Shown: positions 1 to 7,213 of the stretch, one piece after another
How positions within the stretch are numbered: position 1 is the first letter of the stretch
Layout: the number at the start of each line of letters is the position of its first letter
NCBI GenBank assembly: GCA_003444795.1
Contig: DLWR01000107.1
Location: 1 to 9,760, forward strand
DNA length: 9,760 nucleotides
Source of the DNA: Cryomorphaceae bacterium
GTDB taxonomy: Bacteria; Bacteroidota; Bacteroidia; Flavobacteriales; Schleiferiaceae
Reading direction: 5' to 3'
The notes under the pieces: model-generated
The model's database searches: none
Seen by the model: the letters and a program-made list of their open reading frames with translations, nothing else
What the model was told of the DNA's origin: nothing
Position numbers and translations under genes: made by a program

Positions 1-973
1 GTGGAAAACATATGCAGAAGCGGGCTGGAGTGGGTACAGCAGTGTGGACTTGGGACGATTGCAAGGATTTGCCGGGCAAACACGCGTACTGTATCAAGTC
101 AACCCTGTACTAGAACTGCAAGCACATGGCTTTGCGATCAGCCCAAAGGCGATTAACAATGCGGGCGCTATCGTCAATGCGAGCATTTCCGAGGCGGGAA
201 TCAACAGCATTCCGGCGGGTCAGGCGGGAAGTTCAGGGGTGCTACAACCCACGGGGGCTTCCCTTTTGGGATTTGGTCAGCTGGCCAACAACCGCTTGGG
301 TTTGGATGTGAACGCCTCCTACCACCCGAAGAACGTGTACGTAAATGTGGGCTACAGTGCCTCGAGAGAATGGCAGGGGGGCACCCAAACCCTCGCTTTT
401 GGTCATCCTGTCAATGCATTAACGCGTAGTCGTTTTTGGCGTTGGCAATTTCCTGTGGGTGTAGGTCCCTATGCTCGGACCAACGTGATTTTCAGGAATA
501 CCTACGATAAAATCAATCTCGCGGTGGTCCAGGAGATGCCTTTGCACTTTGCACAGTGGGAGGCGCAGAGTCTATACCGCGTTCAGACAGGGAACAAGGT
601 GTGGATATTCAATCACTTGCTTCGCGCGCACAGCATCGATGATCAGTGGTCCTTGTTGAATGTGGCGGCTGGAACACTCTTCCGTCAGTATTCACTCGAA
701 AATGAGGCCTACCTTTCTTGGAATGAACATCTCACCTTGGTGGGCATGGCAAGTGCGGATGCCAGCCTTGGAAACATGCAAACAACGGTGAATGCCGAGG
801 GACGCCCCATGGACCAGCGCGGATGGGCCTATGGATTTGGGGCGGATATCTGGGCGACCAAAGACGTTAGCTTTTACCTCCGGCACAAATGGTTTGGATT
901 TACCGACCGCAGCTTCCTTTTAGATACCTACCAAGGCACAGAAACCACCTTGGAACTTAAACTTTTATTTTAA
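1..973 (+). CDS. Outer-membrane beta-barrel protein, C-terminal part
   Basis: The frame is open from the left edge (first full codon at position 2) to TAA at 971-973, giving 323 visible residues. The GTG at 44 lies inside the open frame, so the true start is upstream of the window. The sequence alternates polar and hydrophobic residues in repeated strands rich in Tyr, Trp and Gly, and ends in ...ELKLLF, the aromatic C-terminus typical of barrels inserted by the BAM complex. I do not recognise the family. A TonB-dependent receptor whose plug domain is off the window is possible, but no typical receptor C-terminal motif is evident; a porin-like or assembly protein is the alternative. The next gene starts 2 nt downstream, so both belong to one operon with the lipoproteins and GH3 enzyme. 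The barrel call is inferred from composition and C-terminus. Confidence 0.6.
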   Translation, partial: WKTYAEAGWSGYSSVDLGRLQGFAGQTRVLYQVNPVLELQAHGFAISPKAINNAGAIVNASISEAGINSIPAGQAGSSGVLQPTGASLLGFGQLANNRLGLDVNASYHPKNVYVNVGYSASREWQGGTQTLAFGHPVNALTRSRFWRWQFPVGVGPYARTNVIFRNTYDKINLAVVQEMPLHFAQWEAQSLYRVQTGNKVWIFNHLLRAHSIDDQWSLLNVAAGTLFRQYSLENEAYLSWNEHLTLVGMASADASLGNMQTTVNAEGRPMDQRGWAYGFGADIWATKDVSFYLRHKWFGFTDRSFLLDTYQGTETTLELKLLF

Positions 974-975
974 TC

Positions 976-2697
976 ATGAACGTTCAAACTGCTTCACGCA
1001 ACGGGCTCTCGGCGCTTCTTCTCCTTGGGGCGATTTCCCTTGGAGCGCAGGAATACCAGCCTAAATTCTCCCTGGTGGGGAAGGCGAGGGGGGTGTACTT
1101 CGCGGATCAATTTGCTATGGCCGATGACAGCACCACGATGCCACGGGCGAATAGTGGGCATGTGATGGCAGACTTGGGAATGCGCTTGGTACCGAATGCT
1201 CAAACGGAAGTACTCGCCATGGTGCGCGTCCGCAATGATTACGGCGGTTTTTGGGGTTCGGGAGTGACATTTGACCTACGCCAATTGCAAGTAAAGGGTT
1301 TGATCCAAGAGCGTGTTCGCTACACCTTGGGCGATGTGGACTATGCGCTTACCCCCTTCACCTTTCACCGTCCAGGCCCCTTGATGGCGGGAATTCTGCC
1401 CACTACCATGGCACATTTGCAAGGAAGTATTGCCGGTTACGATGCATTTACGACGGGCTACAACACTTGGCGACAGCAAGGAGGGACCGTTGAATTTCGG
1501 ACGGGATTTAAACGAGGGCCACAGTATGCGGATCAATCGGTGTTTGCCTTCCGGCAGCGTGCCGGCTTTGGGGGACAGGCAACGGAATCTTGGGCCTTCG
1601 GGGGAAGTTCCAAATGGAAGTGGAATAACTTTTTGAAAAGCTCAGTGAGTCCAATCTATACAGGGGTGAATGTGGTCAGCATCAGAGACATTGCGGGAAG
1701 CAGCAACGCCACCGACCTCTATGGGAATACGGTCGTCACGAGCAACGGTCAAATTCCACTCAATCGAAACCTCTCTTTTTCCTTTGAAGCGGGCGGTTCA
1801 CAAACCCAATGGATCAGCGGGGATCGGGATGCCGATTACATGCTGCATGCCAAATTGGGCTACTTCAAAGGCAAATTAGACAAGGGCATCAGTGTTCACA
1901 CCCTGACCTACACGGAAGTGGGCCCCGATTTTTATAGTCCTACCGCGCAAACCACGCCGAATATCGGTGGCATAGCCCCAGCGGCATTCACGCGGATTGG
2001 CAACCAAAAATCCATCCGCAAATGGACCTACTTGGATCTTTTCCGAGAGAGCAATTTGTACCGCTATCGCTGGACTACGTCTTTGGGCTCCGATAACAAC
2101 ACCTACCTCATCATGGACCCCAAGGGCCAGGCGACCCCCAACCGTCGTACCCTGGAAGGGACCAGCACAGCGGATCTTTGGAAAGGCGGACGCTTGGTGG
2201 CTTCCGCGGCTTGGGCCCAGGAGATTCGCGGACAAGGAACCCCCAAGCTTACCCAGTTTTCCCGCGTAGACGTTGCGGTACATCAGCGCTTGAATGTCGC
2301 CCAAGGGGCAAAGTTCCATGTTCGCTACCGGGATCAACGCGCTTGGAGATCGAATGTGGGGGACGATGTTCCAGATACGCGCTACAGCCTTCCTTGGTTG
2401 ATTTTTGGGGGTGAAGTGGCCCTGACCAAGGATCAAAGTTTTACGCTTCATGCGGAATACTTACAACTTGCGCATTCGGGCTTTGCGTACGACATCATTC
2501 GGAACGCGGAAAACCAAGTGATTGATATTCAAGGAGGTAATCGTTCGCACCTGGAGCGCATCCCTAGTTTGGCCCTGAAATATACCGCCTCAGAAAATTC
2601 TGATTTAACGCTCGGGTGGCTTAGCAGCGCAGTCAAAACGCTCGACCACCAGTATTCCATTCAAACACTTTATGTGCTCTATGCAATTTCGTTCTAA
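976..2697 (+). CDS. Outer-membrane beta-barrel protein of unknown family
   Basis: This 573-residue protein starts at the first ATG after the preceding stop, only 2 nt away. The start is supported by a signal peptide immediately behind it: Arg at residue 8, a Leu/Ala-rich core at about 11-22, and a likely cleavage after Ala24 before Gln25. The mature part is a long run of amphipathic strands with many aromatic residues and short turns, and it ends in Ser-Phe, as expected for an outer-membrane barrel. Notable segments are a G-D-V-D-Y-A-L-T-P-F-T-F stretch near residue 120 and a T-K-D-x-S-F hairpin near residue 490. I cannot assign a family. Its position between another barrel and two glycan-binding-type lipoproteins suggests a role in glycan passage or surface display, but that is inference from context. 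The 3' end overlaps the next gene. Confidence 0.65.
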   Translation: MNVQTASRNGLSALLLLGAISLGAQEYQPKFSLVGKARGVYFADQFAMADDSTTMPRANSGHVMADLGMRLVPNAQTEVLAMVRVRNDYGGFWGSGVTFDLRQLQVKGLIQERVRYTLGDVDYALTPFTFHRPGPLMAGILPTTMAHLQGSIAGYDAFTTGYNTWRQQGGTVEFRTGFKRGPQYADQSVFAFRQRAGFGGQATESWAFGGSSKWKWNNFLKSSVSPIYTGVNVVSIRDIAGSSNATDLYGNTVVTSNGQIPLNRNLSFSFEAGGSQTQWISGDRDADYMLHAKLGYFKGKLDKGISVHTLTYTEVGPDFYSPTAQTTPNIGGIAPAAFTRIGNQKSIRKWTYLDLFRESNLYRYRWTTSLGSDNNTYLIMDPKGQATPNRRTLEGTSTADLWKGGRLVASAAWAQEIRGQGTPKLTQFSRVDVAVHQRLNVAQGAKFHVRYRDQRAWRSNVGDDVPDTRYSLPWLIFGGEVALTKDQSFTLHAEYLQLAHSGFAYDIIRNAENQVIDIQGGNRSHLERIPSLALKYTASENSDLTLGWLSSAVKTLDHQYSIQTLYVLYAISF

Positions 2698-3688
2698 ATA
2701 TTTGGTAGCTGGCCTAGGGTTGGCTTTTTTCATCGCGGGTTGTGAACGCGATTTGACGCCTGACGGCCCTTCGCTTTCGGATCTCTACGGGACGTTCAAA
2801 GTAAAAACGGCCTTGGAGTCCTCGCGTGCTCAAGTAGACTTTAGCGCAGGGCAAAGTGTCTACTTCACCGCCGAAACCTCTATTGCAACAGACTTTGTCC
2901 TAGAAATTAAGGGACGCACCTCCGGTGCCGTGAAGCGGATTACTGGAAAGTCGCGCACATTGGATGTGTCAAATGCCTTGTGGCAGGGAGAAACCTCCCA
3001 GTTCCCCACGTTCCAAACAGAGGTTTGCGACGTGCAGCTCACCTTCCCGGGCTATTCGGATACGCTGACCACGGAAGTGACCGTAACGGGCAAGCGGGTG
3101 GTGGAAGCGACCATTTTGGACGATTTTGAAGGGGGGATCAGCCCATCTTGGACGAAGTTCATCCAATCTGGAGCCAATATGCAGTTCAATATTCAAACAG
3201 CACCCCCCTTGGCGGAAGGAAGCAAATACTTTCGACTGGGTGGAACGGTAGGTTGGGACTGGCTCATTGGCATGTACGAGATGCCCAAGGCCAACATGAA
3301 CGGCGGAGCAGGCTTTCAATTGTCCAACGATGCTGAAAAGGTCTTTTTTAACGGCGTTTTCCGTCAAATGGCAGGCCTAGATAATGCCATTATTCTGTTG
3401 CAGCTCCGCGAAGACGACAATGGCGATGGAACCTACAGTGAGGGCAGCGAAGATCTTTGGGCGGTGGAAATCCGGCCGGAAAGTGCGTGGGAATTGATGT
3501 CGTTCAAATACAGCGATTTGGTCACTTTGGTGAACGGCGCCGTCTCGGCTGCTATTGGCAATGGTCTTCATGAGCCCGAAAAATTGCACCGTCTTTCCAT
3601 CCTATTCTTGGCCAATCCAAGTAGTGGTTATGCCCAGTGCGACGCAGACATGCTCGCATTTACAGAAAACGCCCCATTAGCGCTCTGA
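2681..3688 (+). CDS. Lipoprotein with galactose-binding-like domain
   Basis: This 335-residue protein begins with a lipoprotein signal: Arg4 and Lys6, a hydrophobic core, then lipobox I-A-G-C with Cys21 as the lipidated residue. An in-frame ATG at 2672 would add three residues; I prefer 2681 because it gives a normal short signal. Either start lies inside the preceding gene (overlap 17 or 26 nt). Residues about 30-140 look like an Ig-like beta-sandwich. From D-D-F-E-G at 147-151 to the C-terminus it resembles the jelly-roll fold of CBM11/CIA30-type galactose-binding-like domains, whose members often begin with a D-F-E motif. A D-D-N-G-D-G stretch at 245-250 looks like a calcium loop. Acidic residues just after the lipidated Cys (C-E-R-D) may be a surface-export signal. 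It is probably an outer-membrane glycan-binding protein; the ligand is unknown. Confidence 0.65.
   Translation: MQFRSKYLVAGLGLAFFIAGCERDLTPDGPSLSDLYGTFKVKTALESSRAQVDFSAGQSVYFTAETSIATDFVLEIKGRTSGAVKRITGKSRTLDVSNALWQGETSQFPTFQTEVCDVQLTFPGYSDTLTTEVTVTGKRVVEATILDDFEGGISPSWTKFIQSGANMQFNIQTAPPLAEGSKYFRLGGTVGWDWLIGMYEMPKANMNGGAGFQLSNDAEKVFFNGVFRQMAGLDNAIILLQLREDDNGDGTYSEGSEDLWAVEIRPESAWELMSFKYSDLVTLVNGAVSAAIGNGLHEPEKLHRLSILFLANPSSGYAQCDADMLAFTENAPLAL
3273..3288 (+). repeat. 16-bp direct repeat, copy 1
   Basis: TGTACGAGATGCCCAA occurs here inside the first lipoprotein gene and again at 3755-3770 inside the second. Both copies are read in the same phase and encode the shared peptide Y-E-M-P. The flanking residues are I-G-M before this copy and T-G-L before the other, followed by K-A-N and N-R-A-N. 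The domains around the two copies do not correspond, because the first is mid-domain and the second follows the lipoprotein signal. Confidence 0.6.
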
Positions 3689-4869
3689 TGAAGCATTTTT
3701 GCATCCTTTCCTTCTTCGGGCTTTTAGCTTCTTGTACGTTAGTTCCTACGGGTTTGTACGAGATGCCCAACCGGGCCAATGACTACCCCAACATCAAAGG
3801 CTTTGCGTCATTGACGGTTTTGGACGGCCCAACAGGAGATGAATTCTGGGTCTCTAAAGAGGCGCGCTCTTGTATATCCTATACCGTGAGTGAGGAGGGT
3901 ACCTACACCTTCCAATGGAACAAGCCAGGCGGGGGTTGTGACTGGGTAGGAATGGGCGTTGGCTGGGACCAATGGAGTGGCAAGAATATGGCGGCCATCG
4001 TCGACGAGGCAGCTATGCGTCTCATGGTGCGCCTTCCAAAAGGAGCACAAGCGTTGAAAACCCTTCCGCTGGCCTTCGGTTTTGAAGACTATTCGGGCCG
4101 TCAAGCATGGATAGGCATGAGCTCCAACTACGTAGTCAATGGCCCCATCACCGATCAGTGGACGGTCATTGATCTACCCATGGGCTTGTTCAATTGGACC
4201 GAGATGGACTGCGATCCCTCCAATATCAAGCAGTTTATTACGCAGTTTGAGGGAGACGGTACGTTTGAGCTCCAAAAAATGGAGGTGGTTCCATTTGCGG
4301 GTTCTTTGCGCAAGAAGGTCAGTGCATCCAGGACGCCCAATGGGGACGTATTGTTTAATCTTCGCTTGGGGGACGCCATTGTTACGGGGGTTAGTACCAT
4401 GGACAGCTTGATCCTCACAGGACGTTTTGTGGACCGCGAGCCCTTTGTGAATACCAAGCAGGGTATAGAACTTTGGAACGGAGATGCGCTTGAAGTGGCC
4501 TTTTCTGCTCAGCCCGAAATGAGCAAACGCCCCAGAACCAATTTCTTGTTCTCCGATGTACATCTAGGCCTCAGCCTTGGGGAGAGTCCCGAGGTGGTCA
4601 ATTTCCGAACGGGCGCACTTATTCCGGTCAAGCGCGACATCCTGGTGGATGAAGGGGGAGCGTTTACCCTGGTCAGCTGGAAGTTGCCTTGGGCAAGCCT
4701 TAAGCGTGAAGGCTGGCAACTGGAAGGGCGCTACCTTTTGGAGGTGGCACGTGACCAAGGAAACGCCAAGGGTCGGACTGAACAGATCCGATGGAATTCG
4801 GGGGAGGCACAAGGCTTCCACTTGAACCCTGGACTTTGGGGAGAATTGATTGTTCCTAAAAAACCGTAA
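3688..4869 (+). CDS. Lipoprotein with galactose-binding-like and CBM9-like domains
   Basis: The chosen ATG at 3688 shares its A with the TGA of the preceding gene and directly precedes a short lipoprotein signal with lipobox L-A-S-C (Cys16). The frame is open 17 codons further upstream, but that extension would bury the signal, so I reject it. The product is 393 residues. Residues about 40-212 resemble a galactose-binding-like beta-sandwich, with G-C-D-W-V-G-M-G near 83-90 and F-E-D-Y-S-G-R at 132-138. Residues about 220-393 resemble the CBM9/DOMON-like family, with N-G-D-A-L-E-V-A-F near 264-272 and a terminal P-x-L-W-G-E-L strand near 381-387. Two carbohydrate-binding-type modules and no catalytic domain suggest an accessory glycan-capture protein serving the GH3 enzyme 18 nt downstream. 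No acidic residues follow the lipidated Cys, so it may face the periplasm. Confidence 0.7.
   Translation: MKHFCILSFFGLLASCTLVPTGLYEMPNRANDYPNIKGFASLTVLDGPTGDEFWVSKEARSCISYTVSEEGTYTFQWNKPGGGCDWVGMGVGWDQWSGKNMAAIVDEAAMRLMVRLPKGAQALKTLPLAFGFEDYSGRQAWIGMSSNYVVNGPITDQWTVIDLPMGLFNWTEMDCDPSNIKQFITQFEGDGTFELQKMEVVPFAGSLRKKVSASRTPNGDVLFNLRLGDAIVTGVSTMDSLILTGRFVDREPFVNTKQGIELWNGDALEVAFSAQPEMSKRPRTNFLFSDVHLGLSLGESPEVVNFRTGALIPVKRDILVDEGGAFTLVSWKLPWASLKREGWQLEGRYLLEVARDQGNAKGRTEQIRWNSGEAQGFHLNPGLWGELIVPKKP
3755..3770 (+). repeat. 16-bp direct repeat, copy 2
   Basis: This is the second copy of TGTACGAGATGCCCAA, located 482 bp after the first and just behind the lipoprotein signal of its gene. It encodes Y-E-M-P like the first copy. 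Confidence 0.6.
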
Positions 4870-4887
4870 GACCAATTTTAACGACGA

Positions 4888-7131
4888 ATGAAAACACGTG
4901 CATTGCTTGTTTTGATGTTGGCCGCTGGGCCTGCTTTTGCGCAGAAAAAACCGGTGGCAGAGCGGGTGGACTCCGTTATGGCACTCATGACGCTAGAGGA
5001 GAAGGTCGGCCAAATGAACCAGTACAATGGCTTCTGGAACGCAACGGGCCCTGCCCCAGTAGGAGGAGATGCCGCTACCAAATACCAGCACCTCCGCAAT
5101 GGATGGGTCGGTTCCGTCCTCAATGTGCAGGGCGTAGAGGAAGTGCGCGCCATGCAGAAGGTGGCCGTCGAAGAAACCCGGTTGGGCATTCCCTTGATTT
5201 TCGCCTGTGATGTCATTCACGGCTACAAGACCTTGTCGCCAATTCCCTTGGCGGAAGCAGCATCCTGGGATATGCCAGCCATTGCAAAAAGCGCCCAAAA
5301 TGCAGCCGCAGAAGCCACGGCCTATGGGTTGAATTGGACGTTTGCTCCGATGGTGGATGTCATGCGTGACCCCCGTTGGGGGCGAGTGATGGAAGGCGCT
5401 GGCGAGGACCCATTTTTAGTAGCGCGAGTGTCCGAAGCACGGATCCAAGGTTTCCAAGGTGATAATCTTGCTAGTCCGTTGACCATGGCAGCCTGCGCCA
5501 AGCACTTTGCAGGGTATGGCTTTAGCGAAGGTGGTCGCGATTACAACACCGTGGATGTGAGTCAGCACACCTTGCATACGGTCATTTTACCGCCCTTTGA
5601 GGCTTCTTCCAAGGCGGGGGTAGCCACCTTTATGAATTCCTTCAACACCGTTGAAGCCGTTCCCGCTACGGGAAATCAGGCTCTAGCCGCGGTCCTCAAA
5701 GACGATTGGGGCTTTGATGGGGTTTTGGTTAGTGACTGGGGATCCATTGGCGAGATGCGGGCACATGGGTATTCCCGTGACTTGAAGGAGGCCGCGATGC
5801 AAGCCGCGAATGCGCGCTGTGACATGGACATGGAGTCTTTGGCTTATGTGGCCCATTTGGCGCAATTGGTGCGCGAGGGCAAAGTCTCTGAAGCCCTTGT
5901 TGACGATGCCGTTCGTCGAGTGCTCAAGCTCAAATTTGATTTAGGGCTGATGGATGACCCATACAAATACTGCAACCGCGGGGGATCTTGGGAGCCGAAG
6001 AAGTCTCCCTGGGCGGCGGAGGCCCAAGAAATGGCAGAGAAGTCGGCCGTTTTGCTGAAGAACGACGGAATTCTCCCCATGGCAAAGGGGCAGAAGGTGG
6101 CCTTGATTGGACCCTTTGGTGCAGAAACTAACAGCCCCTTGGGCAATTGGCGCGTTTCGAGTGATGATTACACGGCGGTGTCCCTGGAGGAGGGCCTACA
6201 AGCGGTGTTGAAGGGCAAGAACCCACTAACGACGGCTACGGGACCTGTATTCTTGACGGGTCCCATCAACTTCCCAACTGAAGCTGCGATCAATACGACG
6301 GACACGGCTGGTATGGGTGCCGCGGTTATGGCGGCGAAGCAAGCCGATATGGTGCTTTTGGCCGTTGGAGAGCATGGCTTCCAGTCGGGTGAAGGTCGTT
6401 CCCGGATGCATTTGGGCTTGCCAGGCTTGCAGGAAGAACTCGTGCGCAAGGTCTTGGAGGTGCAATCCGAAGTCGTTCTCGTACTTTACGCGGGTCGTCC
6501 CATGATTTTGCCCAAGGACATTGAAAGCCGTGTGAAAGCCATCCTCTTGGTGTGGCAACCCGGTACGATGGGCGGACCAGCGATCGCCAACCTTCTGGTG
6601 GGCAAGCGCAGCCCGAGCGGTCGTCTTCCCATGACTTTTCCCAGGGAAGTGGGGCAAATTCCGCTCTACTACGGTGCCTACAGTACGGGGCGTCCCGGCC
6701 CCATTGACGCGGTCTTCTGGTCTCATTACACGGATGGTCCGAATGGTCCAGCCTACCCATTTGGCTACGGATTGACCTACTCCAAGGTGGAATATGGCCA
6801 GACGAGTGCAGCCCTTGCTTCGGATAAAAAAACCGTGGAAGTTCGCGTAGAAATTGCCAATACCGGTGAGGTGGCAGTGGATGAAGTTGTTCAGGTCTAT
6901 GTGCGCGATCATCACAGTGCCATCGTGGTGCAACCAATGAAACGTCTGGTTGGATTTGAGCGGGTCGCTTTGCCCGCTGGTGCAACGAAAACGGTCCTCA
7001 TTCGGGTGCCCCTGGAGGAACTTCACGTGAAGACCGCATCGGGATCCACGGCAGAATCGGGCTCGTTTACCTTCTGGGCGGGACCTCATAGTGGGGCAGG
7101 AACCTCCGCAGATTTGCAGATTAGCTTTTAA
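4888..7131 (+). CDS. bglX: Secreted GH3 beta-glucosidase (BglX type)
   Basis: This 747-residue glycoside hydrolase family 3 enzyme would release glucose, or a related sugar, from the non-reducing end of beta-linked oligosaccharides by a retaining mechanism. A signal peptide with cleavage A-F-A|Q after Ala18 sends it through the inner membrane, so it should act in the periplasm or beyond. The N-terminal TIM-barrel domain spans about 35-350. It contains R-D-P-R-W-G-R at 160-166, K-H-F-A-G-Y-G from Lys205, G-G-R-D-Y at 215-219, and the nucleophile Asp283 in V-S-D-W-G. The C-terminal sandwich domain starts near S-A-V-L-L-K-N-D-G (386-394); Glu502 in S-G-E-G-R-S-R is the probable acid/base. A fibronectin-III-like domain begins near V-V-Q-V-Y-V-R-D (667-674). 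Length matches BglX. All key residues are present, so it is probably active. It closes the operon before a terminator. The exact substrate cannot be read from sequence. Confidence 0.95.
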   Translation: MKTRALLVLMLAAGPAFAQKKPVAERVDSVMALMTLEEKVGQMNQYNGFWNATGPAPVGGDAATKYQHLRNGWVGSVLNVQGVEEVRAMQKVAVEETRLGIPLIFACDVIHGYKTLSPIPLAEAASWDMPAIAKSAQNAAAEATAYGLNWTFAPMVDVMRDPRWGRVMEGAGEDPFLVARVSEARIQGFQGDNLASPLTMAACAKHFAGYGFSEGGRDYNTVDVSQHTLHTVILPPFEASSKAGVATFMNSFNTVEAVPATGNQALAAVLKDDWGFDGVLVSDWGSIGEMRAHGYSRDLKEAAMQAANARCDMDMESLAYVAHLAQLVREGKVSEALVDDAVRRVLKLKFDLGLMDDPYKYCNRGGSWEPKKSPWAAEAQEMAEKSAVLLKNDGILPMAKGQKVALIGPFGAETNSPLGNWRVSSDDYTAVSLEEGLQAVLKGKNPLTTATGPVFLTGPINFPTEAAINTTDTAGMGAAVMAAKQADMVLLAVGEHGFQSGEGRSRMHLGLPGLQEELVRKVLEVQSEVVLVLYAGRPMILPKDIESRVKAILLVWQPGTMGGPAIANLLVGKRSPSGRLPMTFPREVGQIPLYYGAYSTGRPGPIDAVFWSHYTDGPNGPAYPFGYGLTYSKVEYGQTSAALASDKKTVEVRVEIANTGEVAVDEVVQVYVRDHHSAIVVQPMKRLVGFERVALPAGATKTVLIRVPLEELHVKTASGSTAESGSFTFWAGPHSGAGTSADLQISF

Positions 7132-7136
7132 TCATT

Positions 7137-7169
7137 AGGCCCCACCAAATGACTCGATGGGGCTTTTTT
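7137..7169 (+). terminator. Rho-independent terminator after the GH3 gene
   Basis: AGGCCCCA at 7137-7144 pairs with TGGGGCTT at 7158-7165 (one G-T pair) around a 13-nt loop. A run of six T follows the GC core at 7164-7169. It begins 5 nt after the GH3 stop, so it ends the five-gene operon and separates it from coaE. Confidence 0.8.
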
Positions 7170-7175
7170 CTTCCA

Positions 7176-7209
7176 TTGCCGAGATCTACGACTAGGACGA
7201 CTATCTTGC
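7176..7209 (+). promoter_or_regulatory. Weak candidate Bacteroidota-type promoter for coaE
   Basis: TTG at 7176-7178 and TATCTTGC at 7202-7209 are separated by 23 nt. They loosely fit the Bacteroidota consensus of a -33 TTG element and a -7 TAnnTTTG element, with two mismatches in the latter. A new promoter is expected here because a strong terminator lies just upstream and coaE starts at 7214. If correct, transcription would start almost at the ATG, giving a leaderless or near-leaderless mRNA. Confidence 0.2.
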
Positions 7210-7213
7210 TCCT

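Noticed and set aside
44..973. GTG at 44 as the start of the first gene
   Set aside because: The frame is open to the left edge with the same strand-like composition, and no signal peptide follows the GTG, so the gene is truncated by the window.
1876..2451. Minus-strand open frame of 191 codons inside the second barrel gene
   Set aside because: It has no signal, domain or plausible start context and lies wholly inside a gene with a clear signal peptide and barrel pattern.
3637..3687. Upstream extension of the second lipoprotein gene to 3637
   Set aside because: It would place 17 mostly basic residues before a perfect short lipoprotein signal and lies inside the preceding gene.
6226..7089. 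Long open frame on the minus strand inside the GH3 gene (287 codons)
   Set aside because: It is fully covered by an unmistakable GH3 coding sequence. Its product is rich in His, Arg and Cys with no recognisable domain, as expected of an antisense shadow.
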